From Ixodes scapularis (Eukaryota; Arthropoda; Arachnida; Ixodida; Ixodidae), in the NCBI RefSeq assembly GCF_016920785.2, contig NW_024609948.1, positions 1,674,001 through 1,738,000 on the forward strand: DNA of 64,000 bases, given 5' to 3'. The notes beneath the pieces were generated by a model, which saw only the letters and a program-made list of their open reading frames with translations, was not told where the DNA came from and ran no database searches. Made by a program: the position numbers and the translations under genes. Position 1 is the stretch's first letter, and each line of letters opens with the position of its first letter. This document shows positions 58,901 through 61,330 of this stretch, one piece after another.

Positions 58901-61050
58901 AATTTTTTATAAATTATTTTCTGTCCACCAAAGCTATAGAAAAGGTAGGGTTTGGAGCACTTTGAACACATTTTTCTCCGTTCCACTTTTTGGTATAAAT
59001 TCCATTTTAGTCAATCTATCGTTTGATAATGGCAAAACAGGGGAAGCTCATTCTTCCCTTTTCCTGACTGAAATTTAATAAGGAGTGCGGCTATGGAACT
59101 TTTTCGTCACTTTACGGATGTCTTTTGTAAAAAATGTTGACATTTTGTCGAAGGCACAGAAGACCAAAACGTTGACCAATTTTTCAGAAGAGAAAATTTA
59201 TAGAAATAAATTACTTTTTAGAAAAAAATGTTCCATAGCCGCATCCTCTATGCATTCTGCTACATATCTAGCAAATAAAAATTTTTAATATCGCAACAGT
59301 TTTCTGACGATAGATTAACTAAACAACGTAGGCGTGTTGCTGATAGAAGCTACCCTTATTTCCTTCTCACTTAACCGACAGACCTGAAATTTTGTTATAC
59401 ACCCTCTAGCATGACCACCAGCCTACCCTGTAAATTTCATTAATTATAAGACAAGGGTTCAAAAGTTGACCCCCCTAGGGGGTGTGCCCCCTTAAGGACC
59501 GGAAGTTGCAGTCGTAAATATTTCAGAAAGTAGCGATTACCGGCACACTTCTGTCGAAACATATATGACATTCAAGCTTTGTATATATGTGATTTTTAGA
59601 AGTTTGAATCCTACTCCTGATTTTTGAACGCTCAAGTTTTCGCAGCGAAACCGAGCCACATGTATTTGTCCATAACAACGACCCTAGCAACGATTTGTTT
59701 GGACCCATGACGTCACACTTACGGAGTCAATTTGATATACGAAGACACATTAACTTAAGCTCCAGTTTCCGTGCATCTCTACTAATGCTGGCAAAAATAT
59801 AGGAAGATACAATGTGTGATAGCAGTATACCGTAAAATTCCGAGAGATGCCCCACCCCCGAAAAATAGCCCTCCCCCTACTTTTGGCTTGATTTCCTATG
59901 TTTTATTAAACACCGTGAGATAGCCCAGTCTAGTACAAGTAGTGTTGGGATCAATGATGGCCTCAGCATAAATGCGGCTGGTTAGCTTTGGCGAGGTATA
60001 AGCGAACGTTGCTGACTGGGAAGTACAGTCATTTTTGCTTTGTTGTCCCTCCCACCATAAGAAAGCTTGGAAGGGACACAACCTAAATATAGCAATTTTT
60101 TCAAACTTTTCTCGATCGTACTCCGAAAGTTGGCCCACTCCTATATTTTCACCCGCTCTCAATGTTAGGTGGGCTATCTCGGAATTTACGGTAGTTATCT
60201 CATTTTATTTTCGGCATGTCCTAACCCCTTAAAGAAATGTGTTTAGAAGACATTTTTTAATAAAAAATGAGAAACATTATATTTGGGTTTTATTAACTTC
60301 AGATGCACGGTTTCAGCAAGTTTCATTTATAATCATGTAGGATTTATTTCCCCAAAAGTTTTTACCATGCCAGTGGCTTGCTGAGCAAGCAGGCCATGAA
60401 GTTTTACTTTTTCTAGCTGGGACTACCCTGTGCATGCTCAACAGAGCTAAAACATGTTAACCCTCGTTAGAAGTGGCATTTATTCTAGTCTTCACCTCGG
60501 GAAGCTTTCCACAATCGAAGAGTGTCAGCGTCCGAGGAAAACTGATACATCCAAACAGGAAAAATGTGGCAAACATGATTTTAGCGAGCTAATTGGTTGT
60601 CATCCAAAACAAGGCTTTCAGTTTACCCCGTCCAGTGACACTGTATTGCGTCATCTTCATCCGCGAGTTTTTGACAGCACCATTCACTTCAGGCCACTAA
60701 GTGTGCAACCTGCTTAGAACCTTTAATGCGAGCAACACAAATATTGGAGAATTTCTGTTCTGGTTGTAGTTGGCCAATTCATGGGCAGACATATCTGAAT
60801 TGTATTTGGCCGAGGGTGTTTTGCTGTTATTACCAGACGTTCTGGTGGACGTCCAAATGCTTTTATGCGTGGCTCCGTGTGGGAGACGACGAGGGTACCT
60901 ACTGAACAAGTACTGCTTTGCAGAATCCTGAACTCCACGCAGCAGACGTCTTCTTCGGCCCTGGCCTACGACGAGATTGCCAAGATCATTGACGAGGCTC
61001 AGAACATCTCGGAGGCGGCCCTTGCTACTTCGAACGAAGCCCACGACAAT
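4766..61050 (+). CDS. LanA: laminin subunit alpha (alpha-3/5 or LanA type), partial gene, 24 visible exons
   Basis: Secreted basement-membrane glycoprotein; the alpha chain pairs with beta and gamma chains through the coiled coil and binds cell receptors through C-terminal LG domains (family knowledge; the LG domains are outside the window). Seen here: LE modules with the eight-cysteine pattern, an L4b globule, a second LE block, then a heptad-rich region with many N-x-S/T sites. About 3.6 kb of coding sequence is visible, with matching intron phases throughout except around 18069/20309 and 23891/25014, where expected coding sequence is missing. The L4b domain followed by an LE block that runs straight into a CxxC motif and coiled coil distinguishes an alpha-3/5 chain from beta or gamma chains. 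The signal peptide, LN domain and LG domains lie outside the window. Both ends are open. Confidence 0.93.
5098..5908. mobile_element. TA-flanked inverted-repeat transposon
   Basis: Left end CTGTATTTACTCGAAAATAG; reverse complement of the right end CCGTATTTATTCGAATATAG; both run into GGTCGACC. TA lies at 5096-5097 and 5909-5910. The 811-bp interior has poly-A/T runs and short open frames on both strands without motifs. Superfamily not assigned; the target and end pattern fit Tc1/mariner-like MITEs. Confidence 0.7.
6300..6437 (+). CDS. LanA: laminin alpha exon: LE module
   Basis: Acceptor GTCCGTACAG, donor C|GTGAGT, phase 1/1, 138 bp as in the previous exon. The module runs CSCDPTGTTE to GFYNFPNC with TGQCLC in the middle. 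Joined to 4903 it continues the frame without a break. Confidence 0.93.
7197..7330 (+). repeat. long polypyrimidine tract ending in poly-C
   Basis: About 130 bp almost without purines (CTCCTCCCTTCCCTCTCC and similar), ending in a run of about 19 C at 7307-7325. Lies in the intron between two LE exons. Simple-sequence DNA; no gene. Confidence 0.8.
8677..8811 (+). CDS. LanA: laminin alpha exon: LE module
   Basis: Acceptor TTATTTGTGCAG, donor C|GTGAGT, phase 1/1, 135 bp. Module CECDSKGSLG ... GYYSYPDC; the middle reads NAGKCHC, one residue shorter between cysteines than its neighbours. Frame continuous with the exons on both sides. Confidence 0.93.
9294..10485. mobile_element. hAT-like non-autonomous element
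   Basis: Inverted ends CAGTGATGGAAGTGC and GCACTTCCATCACTG. GCAACG occurs at both outer borders, consistent with a decayed 8-bp target duplication. Subterminal repeats are visible: GCGCCAA on the left, CCTGCTCCAAAA on the right. The 176-codon open frame inside (9453-9983) is low in complexity and shows no transposase motif. Confidence 0.5.
10839..10875. repeat. perfect short hairpin
   Basis: TGAAAGATGGGAAACCT is followed after two bases by its exact reverse complement, a 17-bp stem with a 2-nt loop. No terminator or RNA gene context; probably the fused ends of a deleted fold-back element. Confidence 0.7.
11176..11310 (+). CDS. LanA: laminin alpha exon: LE module
   Basis: Acceptor GTGTCCCCTGCAG, donor G|GTATCC, phase 1/1. 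Module CGCDSYGSVG ... GFYNYPLC with DGTCFC in the middle and a CDRCKKG turn near the end. Cysteine spacing is regular. Confidence 0.93.
11464..12260. mobile_element. inverted-repeat element with 7-bp target duplication
   Basis: TTCATAC stands directly at both borders (11457-11463 and 12261-12267). The inner ends are CTAGGGTTT on the left and AACCCTA on the right. A/T-rich sub-ends carry repeated AACCGATAAA / CACCGAAAAAA motifs. A 7-8 bp duplication suggests the hAT group; no transposase is readable. A relative of its right end (ACACGGAACCCCG) lies near 8420. Confidence 0.6.
13504..13668 (+). CDS. LanA: laminin alpha exon: long LE module
   Basis: Acceptor GGCTTCCCGCAG, donor G|GTGAGG, phase 1/1, 165 bp. 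The module starts GCNCNPAGIL and contains CKERVTGRICDQCRPLYWNL, a stretch very close to the matching module of alpha-5/LanA chains. It is the longest LE module of the first block. Confidence 0.94.
14421..14528. repeat. inverted repeat, ~44-bp arms
   Basis: Left arm contains AACATTAGACAAA and right arm TTTGTCTAATGTT; pairing extends outwards (GTCAGC/GCTGAC, AAGG/CCTT) with a few mismatches and an 18-nt loop. Small fold-back element in the intron between LE exons. Confidence 0.7.
15010..15325 (+). repeat. minisatellite, 66-bp period made of three 22-mers
   Basis: The motif CTCTGGAGAACCCTTGGGGG recurs at 15043, 15109, 15175 and 15241, exactly 66 bp apart. Each 66-bp unit consists of three diverged ~22-bp sub-units (GGAACCCTCGAGAGTGCTCT, GGAGAACCCTTGGGGGTGCT and GGAACTCTTAAGGGTGCTCT types). 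Because 66 is a multiple of 3, long open frames arise by chance on both strands; they are not genes. Confidence 0.9.
15410..15568 (+). CDS. LanA: laminin alpha exon: LE module
   Basis: Acceptor CCCCTTGCGCAG, donor G|GTGGGT, phase 1/1, 159 bp. Module CECHSPGTLGG, then SGQCLCKPNVG and CTECLDGTFHLQ; the extended last loop is typical of the LE module preceding L4b in alpha-3/5 chains. It begins 85 bp after the minisatellite ends. Confidence 0.93.
15775..16270 (-). mobile_element. non-LTR retrotransposon (CR1/L2-like) 3' end
   Basis: On the - strand a decayed reverse-transcriptase C-terminus is readable over about 130 residues, including LLCHRFLCLLYKIYHT and FQPRTSSEWNHLPASI, with one stop near its start. 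The 3' UTR ends in (AATAA)n, seen as TTTATTTATTTATTG at 15770-15785. Truncated at the 5' end. Confidence 0.75.
17813..18069 (+). CDS. LanA: laminin alpha exon: last LE of block and start of L4b domain
   Basis: Acceptor TTTGTGTTGCGCAG; donor CAG|GTGAGA; phase 1 in, phase 0 out, 257 bp. Encodes CQCDVGGAVGSSC ... GRRCSEP, then the opening of the IVb/L4b globule (YEVEDGHTPSG, FSWKGYAIFSN). The LE-to-L4b fusion in one exon with these motifs is specific to alpha-3/5-type chains. The next part of L4b expected from the family is not found before 20309. Confidence 0.94.
18098..18247. mobile_element. 150-bp Tigger-like MITE
   Basis: Perfect inverted ends CAGTGCAATCCACTTATA and TATAAGTGGATTGCACTG, flanked by TA (18096-18097, 18248-18249). 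Lies only 28 bp after the splice donor at 18069. Confidence 0.85.
19036..19417. mobile_element. hAT-type MITE with perfect 8-bp target duplication
   Basis: Target duplication CCCAAGAC at 19028-19035 and 19418-19425. The inverted ends (CAGGGTGTAAGGTAGACAGG on the left) match over about 30 bp with one mismatch. CAGGG termini and an 8-bp duplication define the hAT group. Interior without coding motifs. Confidence 0.88.
19548..19748. mobile_element. 200-bp MITE
   Basis: Inverted ends GGGAGTATTCACTGG and CCAGTGAATACTCCC, with TATA on both outer sides. TA- or TATA-target MITE; superfamily not assigned. Confidence 0.8.
19755..20308. mobile_element. Tigger/pogo-like element, right end missing
   Basis: Begins after TA with CAGTGTAGACCGCATATAAC, a pogo/Tigger-type terminus. 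The matching right terminus (GTTATATGCGGTCTACACTG) is not found; element-like sequence seems to run up to the laminin exon at 20309. The cut-off fits a deletion or a misjoin. The exact end of element-derived DNA is uncertain. Confidence 0.45.
20309..20443 (+). CDS. LanA: laminin alpha exon: L4b domain, second visible part
   Basis: Open in phase 0 between TAG|GTG and CTG|GTACGT. Encodes LPPSREPRF and LPFVLNPGRWTL, matching L4b of alpha-5/LanA chains. The acceptor side is weak: the 25 bases upstream lack a pyrimidine tract (CGCCGCCACGACATCGCCGC) and an in-frame TAG touches the exon. About 50 residues that normally lie between FSWKGYA and this segment are absent. The exon may be truncated at its 5' end. 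Confidence 0.8.
20555..20760 (+). repeat. dispersed repeat (GTAGAAGTTTTGC family)
   Basis: Shares the order GTTGTCGGACGTTGCAAT, CAGTTGGTCGTAGAA and a GGCAAGCGAGCGA-like stretch with 37370-37560 (GTTGGATGTCGCGAT, CGGTTGGTGGTAGAA) and, on the opposite strand, with 29880-30140. Function unknown; probably a SINE or MITE family. Confidence 0.45.
20890..21120 (+). repeat. SINE, tRNA-related
   Basis: The head holds a B-box-like GGTCCGAATCTC; the body has CAATTTGATGGAGGC and ends near TTTGGCACGTAAAAC, a 3' end familiar from tick SINEs. It ends only about 50 bp upstream of the next laminin exon, so its edge borders the acceptor region. Confidence 0.55.
21174..21389 (+). CDS. LanA: laminin alpha exon: L4b domain, third visible part
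   Basis: Acceptor CCCCGCATTCCCAG, donor GAG|GTACGA, phase 0/0. Starts DYMVLLPEAFYEATLLQ, a hallmark strand-helix of the laminin alpha L4b domain, and carries two cysteines of that domain. Joins 20443 exactly where the family is contiguous (PFVLNPG..VFL followed by DYMVLLP). Confidence 0.92.
23670..23891 (+). CDS. LanA: laminin alpha exon: L4b domain, fourth visible part
   Basis: Acceptor GTCGTCCCCAG, donor CAG|GTGCGC, phase 0/0. Encodes LRLDLRVPRAGPHALVFFYH and ends HHCNYNLLCRQ, matching the middle of L4b. In this family several hundred residues follow (rest of L4b, LE modules, L4a), none of which is found before the next laminin exon at 25014. Confidence 0.92.
24430..24990. repeat. repeat-like block abutting a broken exon
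   Basis: A/T-rich flanks around a core with GGGGGCGCTTTGAAAAACGC and a 147-codon - strand frame (24456-24899) without motifs. It ends in AATAAAGAAATAAAG just before laminin sequence starts at 25014. The style is that of dispersed tick repeats; membership was judged by composition only. Confidence 0.35.
25014..25102 (+). CDS. LanA: laminin alpha exon: LE module (5' end cut)
   Basis: From the first cysteine codon the frame reads CLPGYHGDATRG, CLICACPISLPSNN, then a phase-2 donor AA|GTGAGT. This is the LE module right after L4a in alpha chains. There is no AG acceptor just upstream and an in-frame TAA lies at 25008-25010, so the exon seems to start abruptly inside an LE module: a deletion, misjoin or inactivating change. 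Downstream splicing is intact. Confidence 0.85.
25170..25256 (+). CDS. LanA: laminin alpha exon: LE module, middle part
   Basis: Acceptor TTTTATTTCTTTTCCAG, donor GT|GTAAGC, phase 2/2, 87 bp. Encodes FADSCEVSPSG, CNCKKGYYGPRC. Separated from the previous exon by only 67 bp, the shortest intron seen in the gene. Confidence 0.93.
25784..25995 (+). CDS. LanA: laminin alpha exon: LE modules
   Basis: Acceptor GTCTTCCATGCAG, donor A|GTAAGC, phase 2 in, phase 1 out. Ends one LE module (CDAGYFGEPDMIGSSC) and encodes the next (CECSGNIDPANP ... GFYGDAIS) with an N-glycosylation site NNTSG. Frame continuous with both neighbours. Confidence 0.94.
26490..26590 (+). CDS. LanA: laminin alpha exon: LE module, first part
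   Basis: Acceptor CTTTCTCTCGCAG, donor GCA|GTAAGC, phase 1 in, phase 0 out. Encodes CSCNQCGMHSC and CNCHSNVEGSLCDRC, the front of a compact LE module that is completed in the next exon. Confidence 0.92.
26990..27090. repeat. imperfect hairpin, ~45-bp arms
   Basis: GTTTCTTGCCGAGCAC...GAGAAGCAGCACCC pairs with GGGTGCTGTTTCTC...GTGCTCGGTAAGAAAC with a handful of mismatches. Small fold-back unit in an intron. Confidence 0.7.
27344..28242. mobile_element. TA-flanked MITE (CCGTAAAATAC ends) carrying a nested fold-back
   Basis: Left end CCGTAAAATACCG, reverse complement of the right end CCGTAGAATACTG, TA at both borders. Both arms also share CTCAAAATTTGAAGAT / CTCAAAATTTAAAATAT. The interior is taken up by the fold-back element 27437-28150. 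The same end type appears at 33904 and, as a full element, at 59830-60191. Confidence 0.65.
27437..28150. mobile_element. 714-bp fold-back element, nearly palindromic
   Basis: The outer ends AGGGTGGTTCAAGT and ACTTGAACCACCCT are exact complements. Pairing continues inwards for about 300 bp per arm (CCATGTAAACTTTTCGTCAA, AAAATTACAAAAG, CTTGCCAGGGTCT, GATAGATGGCG), leaving a short centre. Nested in the 27344-28242 MITE. A transcript would fold into a long hairpin RNA. Confidence 0.8.
28785..29100 (+). repeat. dispersed repeat with internal palindrome, copy 1
   Basis: TTACAGCGGAGCTGTTAAGG, GGCTAGTTTCCCCAG and a CCATCTGTGAGTGACGGTGG / CCGCCGCTCATAGATGG palindrome. The same sequence appears on the opposite strand at about 40475-40670. 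A CACCAGAGTGGAAAGGCTGAA motif occurs twice at its right side. Probably a MITE. Confidence 0.65.
29546..29726 (+). CDS. LanA: laminin alpha exon: LE modules
   Basis: Acceptor TGGCCGTGCAG, donor T|GTGAGT, phase 0 in, phase 1 out. Completes the previous LE (PNHWGFSECRGC) and encodes the next (CDCSLASQSKQCD, TGQCPCQPGAGG, GYWRYSADGC). Confidence 0.93.
29880..30140 (-). repeat. dispersed repeat (GTAGAAGTTTTGC family), inverted copy
   Basis: On the - strand it reads GTCGCAATTCTCGCTGTTGG and an AAAGAAGGCGAAGCTACGAA stretch, then CAACTCCTGGCTGCCGGAGT, the same order as at 20555-20760 (CAACTCCTGGCTGCTCAAGC) and 37370-37560. Confidence 0.45.
31204..31347 (+). CDS. LanA: laminin alpha exon: last LE module before the coiled coil
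   Basis: Acceptor CGTGTTTCAG, donor G|GTGGGC, phase 1/1. Module CNCAAKFSAGAVC, TGQCQCLPGVEG, CDRCPYRWVFVEREGC. The lengthened final loop is usual for the terminal LE module of laminin alpha. Confidence 0.93.
31913..32021. repeat. hairpin with a perfect 34-bp stem
   Basis: 31929-31962 and 31972-32005 are exact reverse complements around a 9-nt loop (CGATAAGCA). Pairing resumes outside after a short bulge (ATTAAAAAGC / GCTTTTTAAT). Intronic fold-back; no small-RNA gene is recognised. Confidence 0.85.
32171..32450 (+). repeat. tRNA-headed SINE
   Basis: Head GATGGCCGAGTGTGTTA (A-box-like), then ACATCGTACCGACGTGCGGT and CACGTTAAAGACCCCAGGTT. Same family as at 1444 and 43472. The tRNA-like head suggests Pol III transcription, inferred from family type. 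Confidence 0.7.
32908..33059 (+). CDS. LanA: laminin alpha exon: start of coiled coil (domain II)
   Basis: Acceptor TTACGGACGCAG, donor AAA|GTGGGT, phase 1 in, phase 0 out. Starts ECGECVHALLDDTDSLEQ: the CxxC pair that links the three laminin chains, followed by heptad sequence. An N-glycosylation site NQTAHD is near the end. Confidence 0.93.
33440..33650 (+). repeat. possible tRNA-related SINE
   Basis: GTAGCTCGGTCAG resembles an A-box and GGGTTCAATCT a B-box, about 45 bp apart, with TAGTGGTTAGAAACTG downstream. The cloverleaf is not convincing as a tRNA gene, so a SINE head is more likely. Confidence 0.4.
34428..34715 (+). repeat. dispersed repeat with CGAAAGCATTAA motif, copy 2
   Basis: GAATGCGAAAGCATTAACTG at the left and CTTTCGCACTCACAACTC at the right are partly inverted to each other. 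Interior shares GACGTCATCACCTTTGAAGC and ATCCCATTGGCTAGCG with the copy at 1985. Confidence 0.55.
35042..35678. mobile_element. TTAA-flanked MITE
   Basis: Ends AGGGATACTTCAACAA and (reverse complement) AGGGGTACTACAACAA, each directly inside a TTAA (35038-35041, 35679-35682). The TTAA target suggests a piggyBac- or Kolobok-like mover. No transposase is readable in the 637-bp interior. Confidence 0.75.
36260..36364 (+). CDS. LanA: laminin alpha exon: coiled coil
   Basis: Acceptor CTTTCCCTCGACAG, donor GAC|GTGAGT, phase 0/0, 105 bp. Encodes EQLMSFSGKPASLD and LAQNVSDLEALASTVRKD; heptad-like, with one N-x-S site. Fits the frame of exons 32908 and 37719. Confidence 0.88.
36438..37134 (-). mobile_element. 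possible solo LTR of a Ty3/Gypsy-like element, antisense
   Basis: Reading the - strand, the segment starts TGTGGGGATCG and ends GGAGGCGACAACA. It contains AATAAACAGAGTTTATCA (a poly-A signal in a U3-R-U5-like position) and a GC-rich promoter-like half. A 5-bp target duplication was not found and no gag/pol is present, so this is tentative. Confidence 0.35.
37370..37560 (+). repeat. dispersed repeat (GTAGAAGTTTTGC family), copy 3
   Basis: GTTGGATGTCGCGATTGTGA, CGGTTGGTGGTAGAAATG, then GGTCTGCTTCGGTTTCCATC; the same order as at 20555-20760. Part of a three-copy local family. Confidence 0.45.
37719..37830 (+). CDS. LanA: laminin alpha exon: coiled coil
   Basis: Acceptor GCTCTTTTTCGTGCAG, donor G|GTACCG, phase 0 in, phase 1 out. 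Encodes ASSLALSATANNHTAYKTRL and EELNVEKTVQEMR, with an N-glycosylation site NHTA. Frame matches 36364 and 39155. Confidence 0.88.
39155..39322 (+). CDS. LanA: laminin alpha exon: coiled coil
   Basis: Acceptor CCCCGTCTCTTTAG, donor G|GTGGGT, phase 1/1, 168 bp. Encodes DILSSLTAFSEGL, VEPLLDEATRIVELLNATEF and an acidic AEAEEELAQAGEG end. Heptad leucines are regular; NATE is a glycosylation site. Confidence 0.92.
39888..40275 (-). repeat. dispersed repeat with CGAAAG/CATTAA motifs, copy 3 (inverted)
   Basis: Left end CTTATGAGTTGTGAATGCGAAAG and right end GACAGTTAATGCTTCCGCAC correspond to the ends of the copies at 1985 and 34428 in the opposite direction. GATGACATCGGCTCGCTCCA and GGCTTCAAAGCTGGGATGCC also match. 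Confidence 0.5.
40475..40670 (-). repeat. dispersed repeat with internal palindrome, copy 2 (inverted)
   Basis: The reverse complement reads TTTTACAGCGGACCTGTTAA, GGCTAGTTTCCCCAGGATCG and the CCATCTATGAGCGATGGCGG palindrome, matching 28785-28960 over most of its length with scattered differences. Confidence 0.65.
41481..41562 (-). tRNA. tRNA-Ser (anticodon AGA), one acceptor mismatch
   Basis: 82 nt on the - strand with A-box TGGCCGAGTGG, B-box GGTTCGAATCC, anticodon loop around CTAGAAA (anticodon AGA) between a 5-bp GGACT/AATCC-type stem, and a variable arm typical of tRNA-Ser. The acceptor stem GCAGTCG pairs with CCACTGC except at one position (C-C). A run of T follows on the - strand, a usual Pol III stop. 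The mismatch leaves open whether it is a working gene or a pseudogene. Confidence 0.72.
41645..41775 (+). repeat. diverged tandem duplication, ~70 bp unit
   Basis: GGCGCTGCGGTCAAATGCGT ... ATATAA occurs at about 41664 and again at about 41731, each preceded by CTCAACGT. Two units only. Confidence 0.6.
41920..42566. repeat. CACGTG-rich tandem array between inverted ends
   Basis: Degenerate tandem units of AAGGTCACGTGACCCC type fill about 42010-42465, with roughly twenty CACGTG palindromes. It is preceded by a (GGCGTC)n-like tract. The block is bounded by GAGCGCAGCTCTT on the left and its complement AAGAGCTGCGCTC on the right, which suggests one mobile or satellite unit. Many units also contain AGGTCA half-sites. 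Confidence 0.85.
42757..42947 (+). CDS. LanA: laminin alpha exon: coiled coil
   Basis: Acceptor TGCGTGCCGTTGCAG, donor AGG|GTGAGT, phase 1 in, phase 0 out, 191 bp. Encodes LERAQNFSLPAVQND, LRQTMAEELEGRLYELANHT and VEDMVREVAHLQNTANSSPF. Three N-glycosylation sites. It follows the CACGTG array by about 190 bp. Confidence 0.93.
43472..43730 (+). repeat. tRNA-headed SINE
   Basis: CAATGGCCAAGTGGGCTA head, AGGGTTCAAGCCCC (B-box-like), GAGCATCGTACCGGTGTGTG and ATGCACGTTAAAGACCCAGG body, ending in a poly-C stretch near CCTGGCAGAGCGACC. Same family as at 1444 and 32171. Confidence 0.72.
44050..44297. mobile_element. TTAA-type MITE fragment
   Basis: Shares GCATTCTGCTACA.ATCTAG and GTTCAAAAGTTAAC, plus an end GTGTCCCCCTTAA, with the complete MITE 58776-59491 (GCATTCTGCTACATATCTAG, GTTCAAAAGTTGACC, GTGTGCCCCCTTAA). 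Left part not found. Confidence 0.55.
44533..45812. mobile_element. 1.28-kb fold-back element with tandem 16-mer ends
   Basis: The target duplication AATGCCTC flanks it exactly (44525-44532, 45813-45820). The left end has about five near-tandem copies of CGGAGAAAAGCTCACC or its A-to-T variant GGAGATAAGCTCACC plus spaced copies up to 44680. The right end carries the complement (GGTGAGCTTTTCTCCG) from 45665 to 45805. Short spacers are also mirrored (AAACCGGCGGATGCGG / CCGCATCTGCCGGTTTT). The centre is A/T-rich with no coding motif. The 8-bp duplication points to a hAT-like mover. Confidence 0.85.
46276..46392 (+). CDS. LanA: laminin alpha exon: coiled coil
   Basis: Acceptor GTGGCTTGGTTCAG, donor GAG|GTGAGC, phase 0/0. 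Encodes GIIAQSEELKLQSEALQKEA and LLRACQDYYPDAENAYE; heptad pattern clear. Confidence 0.91.
47580..47737 (+). CDS. LanA: laminin alpha exon: coiled coil
   Basis: Acceptor GTTTTGCCCCCAG, donor AC|GTGAGT, phase 0 in, phase 2 out. Encodes LRENSARLRDMVDQLQTFLE and EAEIHSHKLQQQARECQ. It splices in frame to 60924 over a 13.2-kb intron that holds the ISL2EU-like transposon. Confidence 0.93.
49678..51719 (+). CDS. SWIM zinc-finger / YqaJ-type nuclease protein of the ISL2EU-like element
   Basis: Model of three exons: 49678-49714, 49787-50076, 50658-51719 (462 aa). Donors A|GTAAGT and GAG|GTAAGT; acceptors CGTCTCAG and TTTCTTCAG; phases agree. Residues ~110-140 hold a SWIM motif (CNCPRGSLRCHH: C123, C125, C132, H134). 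Residues ~265-460 form a YqaJ-like PD-(D/E)xK nuclease: WQVERKLRLTASNFGKVLK, then SPDG (D354), LEVKCPW (E364, K366) and HYHQLQAQMY. YqaJ proteins are exonuclease/recombinase relatives; the role in transposition is unproven. The exon 2-3 join is supported by an intronless relative at 61831-62310. The first 12-codon exon is inferred from splice sites only. Confidence 0.82.
51809..52121. mobile_element. hAT-type MITE nested in the ISL2EU-like element
   Basis: Ends CAGTGTTGGG and CCCAACACTG, with ACTTTAAT/ACTTTCAT as a one-mismatch 8-bp target duplication (51801-51808, 52122-52129). The 313-bp interior consists of repeated AAGTACTTTACTT / AGTACATT motifs in both directions. It begins 90 bp after the YqaJ stop codon, so it may lie in the 3' UTR. 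Confidence 0.85.
54667..58469 (-). CDS. THAP-HTH-DDE transposase of the ISL2EU-like element
   Basis: Five exons on the - strand: 58469-58357, 57826-57686, 57544-57454, 56694-56248, 55155-54667 (426 aa); all borders GT/AG, phases 2, 2, 0, 0 agree. Residues 1-60 are a THAP zinc finger (CFVPGCNHR, RFPQDPKTRKYW, then CSCHF: C4, C9, C51, H54). Residues ~185-230 hold a helix-turn-helix (LAVRFSCSTATVSNVV). The DDE_4-type catalytic core follows: D254 in ILDCTE, D329 in LADKGF, E374 in HVERAIGRIKGY. All key residues are present and no stop interrupts the model. ATG 58467-58469 was chosen because it directly precedes the first THAP cysteine. It excises and inserts the element (family role). Confidence 0.87.
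57686..57826 (-). CDS. transposase exon 2: second half of THAP domain
   Basis: Listed separately because the THAP finger is split. The exon encodes the ARICSCHF zinc ligands and the MPTIFPWN tail that ends THAP domains. Acceptor TTATTTTTTTAG, donor AG|GTGAGG on the - strand, phase 2 on both sides. Confidence 0.85.
58357..58469 (-). CDS. transposase exon 1: start of THAP domain
   Basis: ATG GGA GGG then the first zinc ligands (CFVPGC) and the conserved FFRFPQDPK and YWIKNI stretch; donor AG|GTGAGT. No splice acceptor is needed upstream; the A/T-poor region up to 58560 is probably the 5' UTR. Confidence 0.85.
58776..59491. mobile_element. TTAA-flanked MITE nested in the ISL2EU-like element
   Basis: Ends GGGGAGACAC and GTGTGCCCCC, each bordered by TTAA (58772-58775, 59492-59495). 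Lies between the transposase start and the right TIR of the ISL2EU-like element, so it inserted after that element. A relative is at 44050-44297. Confidence 0.75.
59830..60191. mobile_element. TA-flanked MITE (CCGTAAATTCCGAG ends)
   Basis: Left CCGTAAAATTCCGAGAGATG; reverse complement of the right CCGTAAATTCCGAGATAGCC; TA at both borders. The 362-bp interior carries CCCCACCCCCGAAAAATAGC near the left end. Same end family as 27344-28242. Confidence 0.78.
60924..61050 (+). CDS. LanA: laminin alpha exon: coiled coil, last in window
   Basis: Acceptor GTACTGCTTTGCAG, donor AAT|GTATGT, phase 2 in, phase 0 out. Encodes ILNSTQQTSSSALAYDEIA and IIDEAQNISEAALATSNEA, with two N-glycosylation sites. Its phase fits 47737, so the transposon-filled intron is one intron. 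The next exon lies beyond the window or was not recognisable. Confidence 0.91.
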
Positions 61051-61233
61051 GTATGTTCTATTTGAATGTACTTGCATGTGCTCCTTCTCCAGAGCGCACT
61101 CCTTGTAGAACAGCTGAGACCTTTATTCTTTTACTTTCGTGTTCCAGAGGTAGGACTTTTTATGAGGCTTAACTTTGTGTAGTTCAGTATATGTGCGCTG
61201 TACTGTTCAACTATGAAAGCTATAAAATATATA

Positions 61234-61330
61234 CCGTAATATCCCGAGTCAACGCCCCCCCCCCCCCCCCCCCCCCCCCCCACCGCCTGAAATTCTCAAA
61301 AATTGTGGGGTGGGCCATGACTCGGGTACC
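61234..61330. repeat. MITE-like start with a 27-base C run
   Basis: TACCGTAATATCCCGAGTCA resembles the ends of the CCGTAAAAT-type MITEs. It is followed by C from 61255 to 61281, then GGGTGGGCCATGACTCGGGT, which is partly inverted to the start. Probably a small or decayed copy with an expanded C tract. Confidence 0.5.

Larger units (their letters stand above)
49598..59729. mobile_element. ISL2EU-like (PIF-related) DNA transposon, near-complete
   Basis: Inverted ends: left TGACCCGTAAGTG..TGACGTCA then GGGTCCAAACAAATCGTTGC; the right end is the complement with the same GGGTCCAAACAAATCGTTGC block (59665-59707 against 49632-49673) and few differences. AT stands directly outside both ends (49596-49597, 59730-59731). 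It holds two convergent spliced genes, SWIM-YqaJ (+) and THAP-HTH-DDE transposase (-), the gene pair known from ISL2EU elements (family knowledge). Length 10,132 bp including two nested MITEs. Both frames are open, so it was active recently or still may be. Confidence 0.85.

Noticed and set aside
4766..61050. Laminin beta or gamma chain, perlecan or agrin as the identity of the host gene
   Set aside because: L4b followed by the CACP-type LE block and a CECxxC coiled-coil start fits alpha-3/5 chains; perlecan and agrin lack this coiled coil.
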